A stretch of DNA of 64,000 bases from Escherichia hormaechei_A (lineage in GTDB: Bacteria; Pseudomonadota; Gammaproteobacteria; Enterobacterales; Enterobacteriaceae): assembly GCA_042434945.1 (NCBI GenBank), contig CP170191.1:372001-436000 (forward strand), in the 5' to 3' direction. Made by a program: the position numbers and the translations under genes. Below the pieces are notes generated by a model that did not search any database, had not been told where the DNA came from, and saw only the letters and a list, made by a program, of their open reading frames with translations. Positions 40,158 through 50,175 of this stretch are shown piece after piece (the first letter of the stretch is position 1; each line of letters starts with the position of its first letter).

Positions 40158-41213
40158 TTAAAACTGATAGGTCATGCCAACCGCGACAATATCATCATTA
40201 TTAATATTCAATTTGTTATCGCTATCCAGTTGGTTGATTTTATAATCAACAAACGCTGACATATTTTTGTTGAAATAATACGTAGCACCGACGTCGATAT
40301 AATTGACCAGATCTTCATCACCGATACCTTCAATATCTTTCCCTTTCGATAAGACATAACCCAGCGATGGACGCAGACCAAAGTCAAACTGGTATTGAGC
40401 GACCGCTTCAAAGTTCTGTGTCTTATTGGCAAAGCCGCCAGTTATTGGCGTCATTTTGCGTGTTTCAGAATAGAAAGTTGCCAGATAAATATTATTGGCA
40501 TCGTATTTCAGACCTGTTGCCCATGCTTCTGCACGCTTGCCTGTGCCACGGCTTTGCAGGTTCTGCTCGTTGGTGCGATCTGAGTTGGTATAGGCCCCAC
40601 TAATGGCGAAATCGCTGCCGCCAAAGTCATATGTCAATGACGTACCGAAGCCATCGCCGTTTTGCTTTTTAACGTCGCGGTTTTCGTTTTTCCCTTGATA
40701 TTGCAGGGTTAAGTTCAGGCCATCGATAACGCCGAAGAAGTCGGTGTTCCGATACGTCGCCAGACCGCTGGCGCGTTTGGTCATAAAGTTGTCGGTCTGC
40801 GCCGAGGAGTCGCCACCAAATTCCGGGAACATATCGGTCCAGGCTTCCACGTCATACAACGCGCCCAGGTTACGACCATAATCGAAAGAACCCAAATCTT
40901 TATATTTCAACCCGGCAAAAGCGAGACGCGTTTTTTGCTGTGCAGTATCACTCTCTGCTTTATTACCGGCAAACTCTGCTTCCCAACGACCATAACCAGT
41001 CAGTTGATCGTTAATTTGTGTTTCGCCTTTAAAACCAAAACGGATATAACTCTGGTCGCCATCTTTACTGTCGTTATCACTCATATAATGCATGGCTTTA
41101 ACTTTGCCATAGACATCCAGTTTATTACTGTCTTTGTTATATATTTCTGCGGCCTGTACGGATGCAGATGCCACAATGCCCATCACCACTAATGCCAGAG
41201 TGCTCTTTTTCAT
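40158..41213 (-). CDS. phoE: outer membrane phosphoporin PhoE
   Basis: 351 aa, apparently E. coli PhoE with two substitutions. A 21-residue signal peptide (MKKSTLALVVMGIVASASVQA) precedes a 16-strand trimeric porin ending in the C-terminal Phe that BAM recognises (GMTYQF). Anion-preferring pore induced in phosphate starvation. The start at 41213 gives the standard length; ATG 41219 adds MK only. Divergent from proB. Confidence 0.97.
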   Translation of the reverse strand: MKKSTLALVVMGIVASASVQAAEIYNKDSNKLDVYGKVKAMHYMSDNDSKDGDQSYIRFGFKGETQINDQLTGYGRWEAEFAGNKAESDTAQQKTRLAFAGLKYKDLGSFDYGRNLGALYDVEAWTDMFPEFGGDSSAQTDNFMTKRASGLATYRNTDFFGVIDGLNLTLQYQGKNENRDVKKQNGDGFGTSLTYDFGGSDFAISGAYTNSDRTNEQNLQSRGTGKRAEAWATGLKYDANNIYLATFYSETRKMTPITGGFANKTQNFEAVAQYQFDFGLRPSLGYVLSKGKDIEGIGDEDLVNYIDVGATYYFNKNMSAFVDYKINQLDSDNKLNINNDDIVAVGMTYQF

Positions 41214-41285
41214 TTTCATTCCTGATTTTAATTAACGCGCGAATATTCAGCGGGAGAGTCCCGTTGAAAACAGGAAAGTTTTTAA

Positions 41286-41312
41286 CCTGAGATTGTTAAA
41301 GATATATTACAG
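41286..41312 (-). promoter_or_regulatory. PhoB box of phoE
   Basis: The minus strand starts CTGTAATATATCTTTAAC and carries two 7-mer CTGTAAT/CTTTAAC type repeats in 11-bp phase, as in the E. coli phoE Pho box. PhoB-P binding activates phoE under low phosphate. Confidence 0.85.
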
Positions 41313-41500
41313 ATTAATAATATTCTTAAAATGTGGTAATTTATTAAATCTGTAATAAAAGCGTAAACAACTGCCGCTAGGCTTGCTGATCCCGCGCAAC
41401 AAAACGCCATGCTTTGCTCGCAGATGGTTGGCAACCGACGACAGTCCTGCTAAAACGTTCGTTTGATATCATTTTTCCTAAAATTGAATGGCAGAGAATC

Positions 41501-42604
41501 ATGAGTGACAGCCAGACGCTGGTGGTAAAACTCGGCACCAGTGTGCTAACAGGCGGATCGCGCCGTCTGAACCGTGCCCATATCGTTGAACTTGTTCGCC
41601 AGTGCGCGCAGTTACATGCCGCCGGGCATCGGATTGTTATTGTGACGTCGGGCGCGATTGCCGCCGGACGTGAGCACCTGGGTTACCCGGAACTGCCAGC
41701 GACTATCGCCTCGAAACAATTGCTGGCGGCGGTAGGGCAGAGTCGACTGATTCAACTGTGGGAACAGCTGTTTTCGATTTATGGCATTCACGTCGGGCAA
41801 ATGCTGCTGACCCGTGCTGATATGGAAGACCGTGAACGCTTCCTGAACGCCCGCGACACCCTGCGAGCGTTGCTCGATAACAATATCGTTCCGGTAATCA
41901 ATGAGAACGATGCTGTCGCTACGGCAGAGATTAAGGTCGGCGATAACGATAACCTTTCTGCGCTGGCGGCGATTCTTGCGGGTGCCGATAAACTGTTGCT
42001 GCTGACCGATCAAAAAGGTTTGTATACCGCTGACCCGCGCAGCAATCCGCAGGCAGAACTGATTAAAGATGTTTACGGCATTGATGACGCACTGCGCGCG
42101 ATTGCCGGTGACAGCGTTTCAGGCCTCGGAACTGGCGGCATGAGTACCAAATTGCAGGCCGCTGACGTGGCTTGCCGTGCGGGTATCGACACCATTATTG
42201 CCGCGGGCAGCAAGCCGGGCGTTATTGGTGATGTGATGGAAGGCATTTCCGTCGGTACGCTGTTCCATGCCCAGGCGACTCCGCTTGAAAACCGTAAACG
42301 CTGGATTTTCGGTGCGCCGCCGGCGGGTGAAATCACGGTAGATGAAGGGGCAACTGCCGCCATTCTTGAACGCGGCAGCTCCCTGTTGCCGAAAGGCATT
42401 AAAAGCGTGACTGGCAATTTCTCGCGTGGTGAAGTCATCCGCATTTGCAACCTCGAAGGTCGCGATATCGCCCACGGTGTCAGTCGTTACAACAGCGATG
42501 CATTACGCCGTATTGCCGGACACCACTCGCAAGAAATTGATGCAATACTGGGATATGAATACGGCCCGGTTGCCGTTCACCGTGATGACATGATTACCCG
42601 TTAA
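41501..42604 (+). CDS. proB: glutamate 5-kinase
   Basis: 367 aa, apparently identical to E. coli. Amino acid kinase domain (1-260: [35 protein letters not shown]) plus a C-terminal PUA domain. First, proline-inhibited step of proline synthesis. Start at 41501 (MSDSQTL) is chosen by family length. proA follows after 11 bp. Confidence 0.98.
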
Positions 42605-42615
42605 GGAGCAGGCTG

Positions 42616-43869
42616 ATGCTGGAACAAATGGGCATTGCCGCGAAGCAAGCCTCGTATAAATTAGCGCAACTCTCCAGCCGCGAAAAAAATCGCGTGCTGG
42701 AAAAAATCGCCGATGAACTGGAAGCACAAAGCGAAATCATCCTCAACGCTAACGCCCAGGATGTTGCTGACGCGCGAGCCAATGGCCTTAGCGAAGCGAT
42801 GCTTGACCGTCTGGCACTGACGCCCGCACGGCTGAAAGGCATTGCCGACGATGTACGCCAGGTGTGTAACCTCGCCGATCCGGTGGGGCAGGTAATCGAT
42901 GGCGGCGTACTGGACAGCGGCCTGCGTCTTGAGCGTCGTCGCGTACCGCTGGGGGTTATTGGCGTGATTTATGAAGCGCGCCCGAACGTGACGGTTGATG
43001 TCGCTTCGCTGTGCCTGAAAACCGGTAATGCGGTGATCCTGCGTGGTGGCAAAGAAACCTGTCGCACTAACGCGGCAACGGTGGCGGTGATTCAGGACGC
43101 CCTGAAATCCTGTGGCTTACCGGCGGGTGCCGTGCAGGCGATTGATAATCCTGACCGTGCGCTGGTCAGTGAAATGCTGCGTATGGATAAATACATCGAC
43201 ATGCTGATCCCGCGTGGTGGCGCTGGTTTGCATAAACTGTGCCGTGAACAGTCGACAATCCCGGTGATCACAGGTGGTATAGGCGTATGCCATATTTACG
43301 TTGATGAAAGTGTAGAGATCGCTGAAGCATTAAAAGTGATCGTCAACGCGAAAACTCAGCGTCCGAGCACATGTAATACGGTTGAAACGTTGCTGGTGAA
43401 TAAAAACATCGCCGATAGCTTCCTGCCCGCATTAAGCAAACAAATGGCGGAAAGCGGCGTGACATTACACGCAGATGCAGCTGCACTGGCGCAGTTGCAG
43501 GCAGGCCCTGCGAAGGTGGTTGCTGTTAAAGCCGAAGAGTATGACGATGAGTTTCTGTCATTAGATTTGAACGTCAAAATCGTCAGCGATCTTGACGATG
43601 CCATCGCCCATATTCGTGAACACGGCACACAACACTCCGATGCGATCCTGACCCGCGATATGCGCAACGCCCAGCGTTTTGTTAACGAAGTGGATTCGTC
43701 CGCTGTTTACGTTAACGCCTCTACGCGTTTTACCGACGGCGGCCAGTTTGGTCTGGGTGCGGAAGTGGCGGTAAGCACACAAAAACTCCACGCGCGTGGC
43801 CCAATGGGGCTGGAAGCACTGACCACTTACAAGTGGATCGGCATTGGTGATTACACCATTCGTGCGTAA
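42616..43869 (+). CDS. proA: gamma-glutamyl phosphate reductase
   Basis: 417 aa, apparently identical to E. coli. Aldehyde-dehydrogenase fold; the catalytic Cys is in [11 protein letters not shown]. It reduces gamma-glutamyl phosphate to the semialdehyde with NADPH, acting in complex with ProB. The last clearly E. coli-like protein before tRNA-Thr. Confidence 0.98.
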
Positions 43870-43875
43870 ATAAAA

Positions 43876-43938
43876 CCGGGTGATGCAAAAGTAGCCATTT
43901 GATTCACAAGGCCATTGACGCATCGCCCGGTTAGTTTT
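43876..43938 (+). terminator. hairpin after proA
   Basis: CCGGGTGATGC/GCATCGCCCGG stem enclosing a long loop, followed by TTAGTTTT; a probable proBA terminator or processing structure before tRNA-Thr. Confidence 0.5.
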
Positions 43939-43983
43939 AACCTTGTCCACCGTGATTCACGTTCGTGAACATGTCCTTTCAGG

Positions 43984-44059
43984 GCCGATATAGCTCAGTT
44001 GGTAGAGCAGCGCATTCGTAATGCGAAGGTCGTAGGTTCGACTCCTATTATCGGCACCA
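43984..44059 (+). tRNA. thrW: tRNA-Thr (CGT)
   Basis: 76-nt cloverleaf with anticodon CGT in TTCGTAA and encoded CCA. In E. coli K-12 thrW is the attachment site of prophage CP4-6. Here no integrase and no second copy of its 3' end is seen in the window; the sequence after it changes to the non-E. coli type. Confidence 0.96.
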
Positions 44060-44214
44060 TTAAAATCAAAGAGTTACCCTGCATTCCAGTAAATCTCGTT
44101 TTCAGACCATGGCAGCAAATGTTGCTAATGGCTGCACATTTTCGCGTCATCGTTTTGTACCTCAAAGAAGTTGATCGGCGGCATAACCCTAAAGGCTATA
44201 CCGCCAGCGCCATA

Positions 44215-44964
44215 TTATCGCGCCATTAACGCAAACACTCCCCAGCCAAAGTACTCCCGCGTGTACGTCACATGACGTTCAGGCGCTATCGTCAGCTCCG
44301 CCCGAACCTCCTGCGCGAAGTCATCGTCTGGGTTTTCCTCCAGCCAGCGACGCATGGTCATCCATTTTGCGGCTTCGTACCTGTCCCAGCCTTCCTGGTC
44401 AGCCAGCATCATTTCAACCAGGTCATAGCCCTGTTGATCGAAAGACGCAACCAGACCGGGCAGAGTGAGAAAGTCTGCGATCGACGAGACGCCGCAGGCC
44501 TGGGCTGTCTCCTCCGTCGCGGGTACCTGACGCCAGTACGGTTCGCCGATGAGCATTATTCCCCCGGGCTTGAGGCTTTTTGCCAGCAGATCCATCGTCC
44601 CGGCTACGCCCCCCGCAATCCAGGTTGCGCCAACGCAGGCCGCCACGTCACATTTTTCATTCGCGACGTAGCCGGCCGCGTCGTTATGAATGAAATGGAC
44701 GCGTTCGCTGACGCCGAGTTCCTCTGCGCGCCGCGTGGCCTGCGCGGTGAAGAGCGGGCTCATGTCGATGCCGGTACCGGTAATACCGTAATCACGTGCC
44801 CAGGTACAAAGCATCTCTCCCGAGCCGCTGCCGAGATCGAGAATGCGTGTGCCTGGCTTCATGCGTAACACGCGGCCCAGCGTCGCGTACTTCTCTGGTG
44901 TAAAGGGGTTATGAATGCGGTGTTCGCTTTCGCTAACAGTAAAAATACGTGGGATATCCATCAT
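44215..44964 (-). CDS. yjhP: YjhP-like SAM-dependent methyltransferase
   Basis: 249 aa class I methyltransferase with motif I LDLGSGSGEMLC (about 42-53), GTGIDMSPLF and LKPGGIMLIGEP. It matches E. coli YjhP of the KpLE2 island with some substitutions; the substrate is unknown. It lies 7 bp after yjhX and is probably cotranscribed. In K-12 the neighbouring gene yjhQ lies with yjhX and yjhP; it is missing here. Confidence 0.88.
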   Translation of the reverse strand: MMDIPRIFTVSESEHRIHNPFTPEKYATLGRVLRMKPGTRILDLGSGSGEMLCTWARDYGITGTGIDMSPLFTAQATRRAEELGVSERVHFIHNDAAGYVANEKCDVAACVGATWIAGGVAGTMDLLAKSLKPGGIMLIGEPYWRQVPATEETAQACGVSSIADFLTLPGLVASFDQQGYDLVEMMLADQEGWDRYEAAKWMTMRRWLEENPDDDFAQEVRAELTIAPERHVTYTREYFGWGVFALMAR

Positions 44965-44971
44965 CCTCTCC

Positions 44972-45229
44972 TTAACGATTATCAGGCTGAGCGCGAACGT
45001 TGTTCAGCCCGGTGGTGTTAATGCGGTAGGGCTGACCGTTAACGGATTTGATCAGCTTTTTGGTTTTGAGCTTTTTGAAAACGGCGAGCGTGCAGTCAGC
45101 CAGCAGTAGCCCTTCGCGGCTATAGCATTCAACGGCGGTGACGCGGCCGGAGGTATCGCGGACGTGCACAATACGGCCACCTTTGGCGAGAACGTGTAAG
45201 GTACGTTGTTCCTGACGGGATAAATTCAT
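44972..45229 (-). CDS. yjhX: YjhX family protein (UPF0386; topoisomerase-inhibiting toxin homologue)
   Basis: 85 aa, the full YjhX length, with pattern MNLSRQEQRTLHVLAKGG and CTLAVFKKLKTKKLIKS. E. coli YjhX was reported as a toxin acting on topoisomerase I with YjhQ as antitoxin. Only the YjhX half is here, so either an unlinked antidote exists, or this homologue is not toxic. Confidence 0.88.
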   Translation of the reverse strand: MNLSRQEQRTLHVLAKGGRIVHVRDTSGRVTAVECYSREGLLLADCTLAVFKKLKTKKLIKSVNGQPYRINTTGLNNVRAQPDNR

Positions 45230-45305
45230 ACTGGAAAACCTGTTTAATCATCATGTGCAAAACGTGCAAACACACAGCGGTGTCCGCATACGATTTCGGC
45301 GCATT

Positions 45306-45346
45306 GATAATCAGTCCGGCCTGGAAAGGTCGGGAAGCTGATTATC
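45306..45346. repeat. inverted repeat upstream of yjhX
   Basis: GATAATCAG/CTGATTATC, a perfect 9-bp pair separated by 23 nt that itself contains GGCC...GGTC; it lies 77 bp before the yjhX start. No T-tract. It may be an operator or an RNA structure. Confidence 0.45.
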
Positions 45347-45488
45347 GGATGATTACATTCTCCAGCATCAAAGCCTCGGATTGAGTTGATAGGTATTTAC
45401 GGGGTGAATGATAACACCTGGTTATTGTCAGTGAATACCCAGGGGTGAAAAATGTGATCCCGGTTGGTATCGGGCTGAGGAGAGGGGA

Positions 45489-47426
45489 TCATTCCTGGCC
45501 GCTCTTAATTTTGCTGTCGACCTGAGGCTGTGGTTTGCTGAAAAGATATCCCTGCACAAGCTCGCAACCCAGAGCCTGAAGCCGCTCAAGCTGCTCTTCG
45601 GTCTCAACGCCCTCGGCAATGACGCCCATATTAAGGCTTTTAGCCATACCGGTAATCAGCTTCACAATATTAAGCGCATCTTCCTGCGTAGATATCGGAT
45701 TGACAAAAGATTTATCGATCTTGATTTTATCAAAATTCAGTTCGCTGAGTCTGGAGAGCGACGAATAACCTGTGCCAAAATCATCAATAGAAATTCTTAC
45801 GCCCAGTGAGCGTAGTTTTTTGAGGATCGCAATGGGGTTATTTCTGTCACTGAAGAGGGAAGACTCTGTGACCTCTAACTCAAGACGGTTAGCCGGGAGC
45901 CCGGTCTCAGCCAGAACGGACTGCACCGTATTAATAAATGATTTGCTGCCCAATTGAACAGGCGAGACGTTGACGGAGATCCTGGCCGGAACAGCCCAGG
46001 AGACCGCCTCCCTACACGCCAGTTTAAGTACAGTTTTACCTATCTCGTTGATCATGCATGTTTTTTCAGCGGCGAAAATAAAGCTATCCGGGGAGAGCAT
46101 CCCCTTGACGGGGTGCATCCAGCGAATAAGCGCTTCATAGCCGTAAATTTCCTTGCTGACGGAATTCACAATAGGCTGGTAATAAACAATAAACTCATCA
46201 TTCTCTATTGCTCTTGCCATATCATTTTCAAGGGTTCTGCTTTCCTGCAACTTCTGTAGCATTCGCTGGCGGAAGACTTTGATTTGCTGAGAACCTTCTT
46301 TCTTGGCTTCATAGAGCGCCAGATCGGCAAATTTATAAAGGTAATCTGAACGTCGTTCATTATCCGATAAAACAATACCCACACAGGTGGCTATTTTGAT
46401 GAGTTGATTATTAATTGTATAGGGCTTGCTGATGCTATCACTGATTTCTCGCGCGCGTGAAACGGCTGCGGCTTCGGTTAAGCCACTGGAGAGAAACGCA
46501 AATTCGTCGCCGCCCAAACGATAAAATGTCTCTGAAAAGCGGCTCAAAGCGTTAAGGCGCGTGGATACCTCACGTAACAGTAAATCGCCAGCATCATGAC
46601 CGTAGGTATCATTCACCTCTTTGAACCGGTCTAAATCGAATAACATCACCGTGACCGAAATATGTTTTTCCTCAGCCTGTAGATTAAGTTTATTGAGATC
46701 ATCCCAGAAGAAAAGACGGTTTTTCATGCCGGTAAGGGAGTCATGATAAACATCGTATTCCAGTTTTGTATTCTGGATTTGCAGGGTTTCTTTGGACAGC
46801 TGAAGTTCTTCAGCCAGCGTTTTAACCTGTGTATGTGCTTTGAGAATGTTTTTATTTTGATAGATAATCAAAAAGCCCAGTATGAAGCTTAAAATAACCA
46901 GTAACAGCGAAAGTGCTGAATAAATATAATACAGAACCTGTATTTTTAGGTTAGTTTCATTGATTGTATTAACATCTTTTGTTAAAGCCGTTGATGAAAG
47001 CTGGCTTAGCGGTGCATCCAGTAAATGCATATTTTTCAGATAGAGCTTTAACTCTGAACGGCTCATTTTCTCAAGATGACCATCCAGATAGTTCAGTATA
47101 TTTTCCAGGCGTAAGGCGAGCACCTGATGCGCTTTCGCGCTGTTTATATAACGACCCAGGCCGCCCTCTTTCAATAAATCATTCTGGCTCAGCATGATTT
47201 CCAGGCGCATGCGAACCTGGTCTACCGTAACGTCATCAGTCTCGGTTGCGTACAGTCCAATCCATGATTCAAATCGGTAATATTCAGATACCAGTTGGGC
47301 TACAGACCAGGACTCAGTGTAATGAGTCAATTTTTGCAACTCCTGCTGACGGTCGTAGACAAGAAAGGCTATATATCCCGTAGTGATAAAAAGAGAAAAA
47401 ATGATACCAACCAGTATCCTGTTCAT
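45489..47426 (-). CDS. membrane GGDEF-EAL cyclic-di-GMP enzyme
   Basis: 645 aa. Two membrane helices (about 4-24 and 163-189) bracket a ~140-residue helical periplasmic sensor without a recognisable named fold. The GGDEF domain has an intact GGDEF at 305-309 but RFSE where the RxxD inhibitory site would be. The EAL domain has EAL at 431-433 and the other expected residues (NVSPVQL, EVTESSLF, DDFGTG, KIDKSF, AEGVET, QGYLF), so phosphodiesterase activity is likely. It starts 17 bp after a small periplasmic protein gene, presumably its sensor partner. Confidence 0.9.
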   Translation of the reverse strand: MNRILVGIIFSLFITTGYIAFLVYDRQQELQKLTHYTESWSVAQLVSEYYRFESWIGLYATETDDVTVDQVRMRLEIMLSQNDLLKEGGLGRYINSAKAHQVLALRLENILNYLDGHLEKMSRSELKLYLKNMHLLDAPLSQLSSTALTKDVNTINETNLKIQVLYYIYSALSLLLVILSFILGFLIIYQNKNILKAHTQVKTLAEELQLSKETLQIQNTKLEYDVYHDSLTGMKNRLFFWDDLNKLNLQAEEKHISVTVMLFDLDRFKEVNDTYGHDAGDLLLREVSTRLNALSRFSETFYRLGGDEFAFLSSGLTEAAAVSRAREISDSISKPYTINNQLIKIATCVGIVLSDNERRSDYLYKFADLALYEAKKEGSQQIKVFRQRMLQKLQESRTLENDMARAIENDEFIVYYQPIVNSVSKEIYGYEALIRWMHPVKGMLSPDSFIFAAEKTCMINEIGKTVLKLACREAVSWAVPARISVNVSPVQLGSKSFINTVQSVLAETGLPANRLELEVTESSLFSDRNNPIAILKKLRSLGVRISIDDFGTGYSSLSRLSELNFDKIKIDKSFVNPISTQEDALNIVKLITGMAKSLNMGVIAEGVETEEQLERLQALGCELVQGYLFSKPQPQVDSKIKSGQE

Positions 47427-47443
47427 TATGTTCTCCTGAACTA

Positions 47444-47938
47444 CTATTCAATCTTCATTTTGCTGACCTGCCAGGCCGATCGCGAGTAATAAATCTGATT
47501 ATTGAGTTCAGGAAGACTGTCATAAGGGTAGACGATGAATGACGGACCTTTATCGCGGATGCGCATATATTCGCCATTGACCTTTAACGCCAGGATGGCG
47601 TTGTATTTCTGGAAGTCGCTGAGAGGGATGACGGTAGTATAATCATTGAGTGCAACCACATTCAGAACAGAACCCTTAGCACCCACATACTCCATGAGTT
47701 TGCGCATCGGGATACCCTCAAACTTCGTGCGGCCATTATACCAGGGAGAGGTCGTCTGGAAACTCACCATCCCCAGTTTTTCCAGGCTGGCAATATCAAA
47801 AACGGCTTTTCCATTTTCGTTCGTATTTTCTATATTACCGGTAATGGTTAAGATGGGTTTGCCCACAGGCTTTGGCAGTTCGCCAGCCCAGCTTAAACTT
47901 TGTACCAAAAAGCAGCACAGCATTAGGATTATTCGCAT
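47444..47938 (-). CDS. secreted molybdopterin-oxidoreductase-fold-like protein (COG3915 type)
   Basis: 164 aa with signal peptide MRIILMLCCFLVQSLSWAGE. The body (FDIASLEKLGMVSF, WYNGRTKFEGIPMRKLMEY, ALNDYTTVIPLSDF, MRIRDKGPSFIVYP) resembles the sulfite-oxidase-like fold found in small periplasmic proteins without obvious cofactor cysteine. Genes of this kind often sit next to cyclic-di-GMP enzymes. Function unknown; I infer a periplasmic signal input for the GGDEF-EAL protein encoded 17 bp downstream. Confidence 0.78.
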   Translation of the reverse strand: MRIILMLCCFLVQSLSWAGELPKPVGKPILTITGNIENTNENGKAVFDIASLEKLGMVSFQTTSPWYNGRTKFEGIPMRKLMEYVGAKGSVLNVVALNDYTTVIPLSDFQKYNAILALKVNGEYMRIRDKGPSFIVYPYDSLPELNNQIYYSRSAWQVSKMKIE

Positions 47939-48319
47939 ATTGGCCTCCTCTTTTTAACAGAAGTATAAGAATTATAAGTTATTTATCCTATAAGTTTGTC
48001 TATTTTGTTGAACGCCATGGCTTTTTGCAAACGATACTTCATTAAATGTATTAAAATCAAATGGATAATCGTTGTTTGCCCCGTGATTGCAGACCTCTGG
48101 CTGGAGCTTACGTTTTTTAAAACATAAAAACTCAGTGTAATTAGCCACCGGGTTTAAAAAATGATCGCTTTGATTATTGATATATTTACGCACCCCCATT
48201 TTTTATCAATGGTGGCATCGTTAAGATTGATTTATATGTACAAAGAATGATAACGCACCCTCAATGTGAGGGAATAAGAGAGTGCGCGTACCTCTGACGT
48301 CGTTGGCAGGGATTTTCGG
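47939..48319. other. 381-bp AT-rich intergenic stretch
   Basis: Lies between two minus-strand cyclic-di-GMP genes. It contains a 75-codon minus-strand reading frame (47972-48199) without a clear ribosome-binding site and a small hairpin CCCTCA/TGAGGG (48258-48272) just past the GGDEF gene stop. No promoter or gene can be asserted. Confidence 0.5.
47972..48199 (-). CDS. possible small protein, unrecognised
   Basis: 75 aa beginning MGVRKYINNQSDHFLNP and rich in Asn, Phe and Lys. I recognise no family. Weak or no Shine-Dalgarno; it may be a remnant or chance ORF in AT-rich DNA. Recorded because its composition (few stops, DYPFDFNTFNEVSF segment) is not obviously random. Confidence 0.2.
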   Translation of the reverse strand: MGVRKYINNQSDHFLNPVANYTEFLCFKKRKLQPEVCNHGANNDYPFDFNTFNEVSFAKSHGVQQNRQTYRINNL

Positions 48320-50104
48320 TTAACCCGTCTCCAGCATACTGAAACTGACGATCCGCGAGCGCCCCAGCTCTTTCGCCCGGTAAAGCGCCACATCTGCCGC
48401 GCGCAGCAGGTCGTCGCTTTGGGCGTGCTGCGGGTAACTGGCGATCCCGATCGACACATCCACCGGGCCAATTTCAGCAAGCCCATAGCGCAGCGACAGC
48501 GTATGGACGCCGTTATATATCTCCGTTGCGCAGGCGTGAGCCGCTTCCTCATCCGCACCCGTTAGCAGCACCAGAAACTCTTCGCCACCAAAGCGGAAGG
48601 CCAGACCTGCATCATGCACGGCACGCTGAACAATTGTCGCCACGCTCTTAATCACATGATCGCCAGCCTCATGGCCGAAGCGATCGTTAATGCTTTTAAA
48701 GTGATCGATGTCGATCATCATGCAGCTCACCGGCTCATCATTGCGCATTGCCTGAGCTATCTGAGTGCGCAGGGTATCTTCCAGGTGGTGACGGTTACGC
48801 AAGCCGGTGAGCGGGTCGAATAGCGCTTTTTCCAGCAGGGCATCGCGCAGACGCTGGTTGGCCAGCGCCAGACCCAGGGCTTCCGCCATTAATTCGAGAT
48901 ATGCGCGGGACGGCGCCGTTTCAGGCGTGATGTTCTGAAACGACAGCAAACCAATGGCTTCCCCCTGCGCAATGAGCGGCACGCACAGTGAGCTGTCTTT
49001 TTGTGATTCAGGCAGATGCTGGCAACCGATATCCGGCTCGCCGTTGACCGGTGGGTGGCTCTGACCACGGCGTATGGCCCAGCATTGATCGGGGTGGAAA
49101 GCATTTTTTTCTCCCTGTGGAGATAACCATTCCGCCGCACAGCGCATCTCCCACGGGTTTCGATCCAGGATATACAGACGTCCGGCGATACCCGGCGCAA
49201 TGTTGGGAGCAAACAGCTCTGCCACCTCAATCACGTCGCTGACGTTCTCGCACCCCTGCAAGCGCTGGGTCATTCGCGCGAGCAGCTCGCGGATGGCCCA
49301 GTCTGCGTCGCGTTCTTTTTCAAGCCGCTGCCTTGCCAGCCCGTTCTCGCGGAAAATGCGAATGGCCTGCGCCATATCGCCTATCTCATCGACCTGGTTG
49401 AAATTGGGCGTTTCGACGCCGTAATCCTGTGAGGCCAGGCGGTGAACCACATCGCTGAGGCGCACTACCGGGCGCAGCACGCGGTGCTTGAGAATAAAGC
49501 CCATCACGAATAAGAAGAGCAGGGCGGTCAGGCCGACCATCACCTCTGAGGCGGTACGCAGCGTTTTCGACGTGTTGGTCGCTGCCTGGACATCGGCAAT
49601 AATGCGCTTATCCAGCAGCATACGAAAATGGTCAATCTTGCTCTGGGCGCGTTCCGTTTCAAGTTCGTAGATTTTGCCGAAGAGTAACGCAATGGCCTGT
49701 TGTTCCTCACCCCGGGCGACGCTGGCAATTGCTGCCTGCTGTTCATCCTGTAGGCCATCAACAATCTTCAGCCCTTCATACAGCAGCGCCAGCTCTTCGC
49801 CCGTTGCGCCCGTATCTTTTAACTGTCCCACTTTGTGTTCAATATTCTTCAGTTCACCTTCTTTCGCCTGGTACGCTTTCAGCACATCGGGCTCTTTTTT
49901 GATGGCGTAAAGGCGCGCTAAATCGGAGAGCATCCAGGTTTCTGCCTCAATCTCTTCCGTAAGCTGGTCAAAAATTTGTCGTTGCTTAACAGCCTGACGC
50001 TCTACGTTGTCGGCATGGGAAGCCATCAGCATGACGATACCGGAGGCAATGGTCAGGCACACCGTGACACCATAGGCCCAGTTTGTGATCGTGGCGATTC
50101 GCAC
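48320..50104 (-). CDS. membrane diguanylate cyclase with HAMP and GAF domains
   Basis: 594 aa. TM1 about 9-29, helical periplasmic domain (32-180), TM2 about 186-206, HAMP (207-262), GAF-like domain (about 270-420) and GGDEF domain (425-590). The active site is GGEEF at 506-510 after FRFGGEEF. The RxxD inhibitory site is absent (HDAG at the place), so product inhibition may be weak. It makes cyclic-di-GMP at the inner membrane. It is the counterpart of two EAL proteins encoded nearby. Confidence 0.92.
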   Translation of the reverse strand: MRIATITNWAYGVTVCLTIASGIVMLMASHADNVERQAVKQRQIFDQLTEEIEAETWMLSDLARLYAIKKEPDVLKAYQAKEGELKNIEHKVGQLKDTGATGEELALLYEGLKIVDGLQDEQQAAIASVARGEEQQAIALLFGKIYELETERAQSKIDHFRMLLDKRIIADVQAATNTSKTLRTASEVMVGLTALLFLFVMGFILKHRVLRPVVRLSDVVHRLASQDYGVETPNFNQVDEIGDMAQAIRIFRENGLARQRLEKERDADWAIRELLARMTQRLQGCENVSDVIEVAELFAPNIAPGIAGRLYILDRNPWEMRCAAEWLSPQGEKNAFHPDQCWAIRRGQSHPPVNGEPDIGCQHLPESQKDSSLCVPLIAQGEAIGLLSFQNITPETAPSRAYLELMAEALGLALANQRLRDALLEKALFDPLTGLRNRHHLEDTLRTQIAQAMRNDEPVSCMMIDIDHFKSINDRFGHEAGDHVIKSVATIVQRAVHDAGLAFRFGGEEFLVLLTGADEEAAHACATEIYNGVHTLSLRYGLAEIGPVDVSIGIASYPQHAQSDDLLRAADVALYRAKELGRSRIVSFSMLETG

Positions 50105-50175
50105 CTGTTGGATCCTTCTACGACAAATGTGGAAGAGCGTTCATTACAGATTATAGAAAACCCCTGATTTATCGC

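Noticed and set aside
43356..43950. Long minus-strand ORFs over proA
   Set aside because: Antisense shadows of a well-defined conserved gene; no independent support. The same applies to antisense ORFs over fadE, GGT, the usher and pepD.
44060..44214. Prophage or integrative-element remnant after thrW
   Set aside because: thrW is a known attachment site, but I found no integrase fragment and no duplicated tRNA 3' end downstream.
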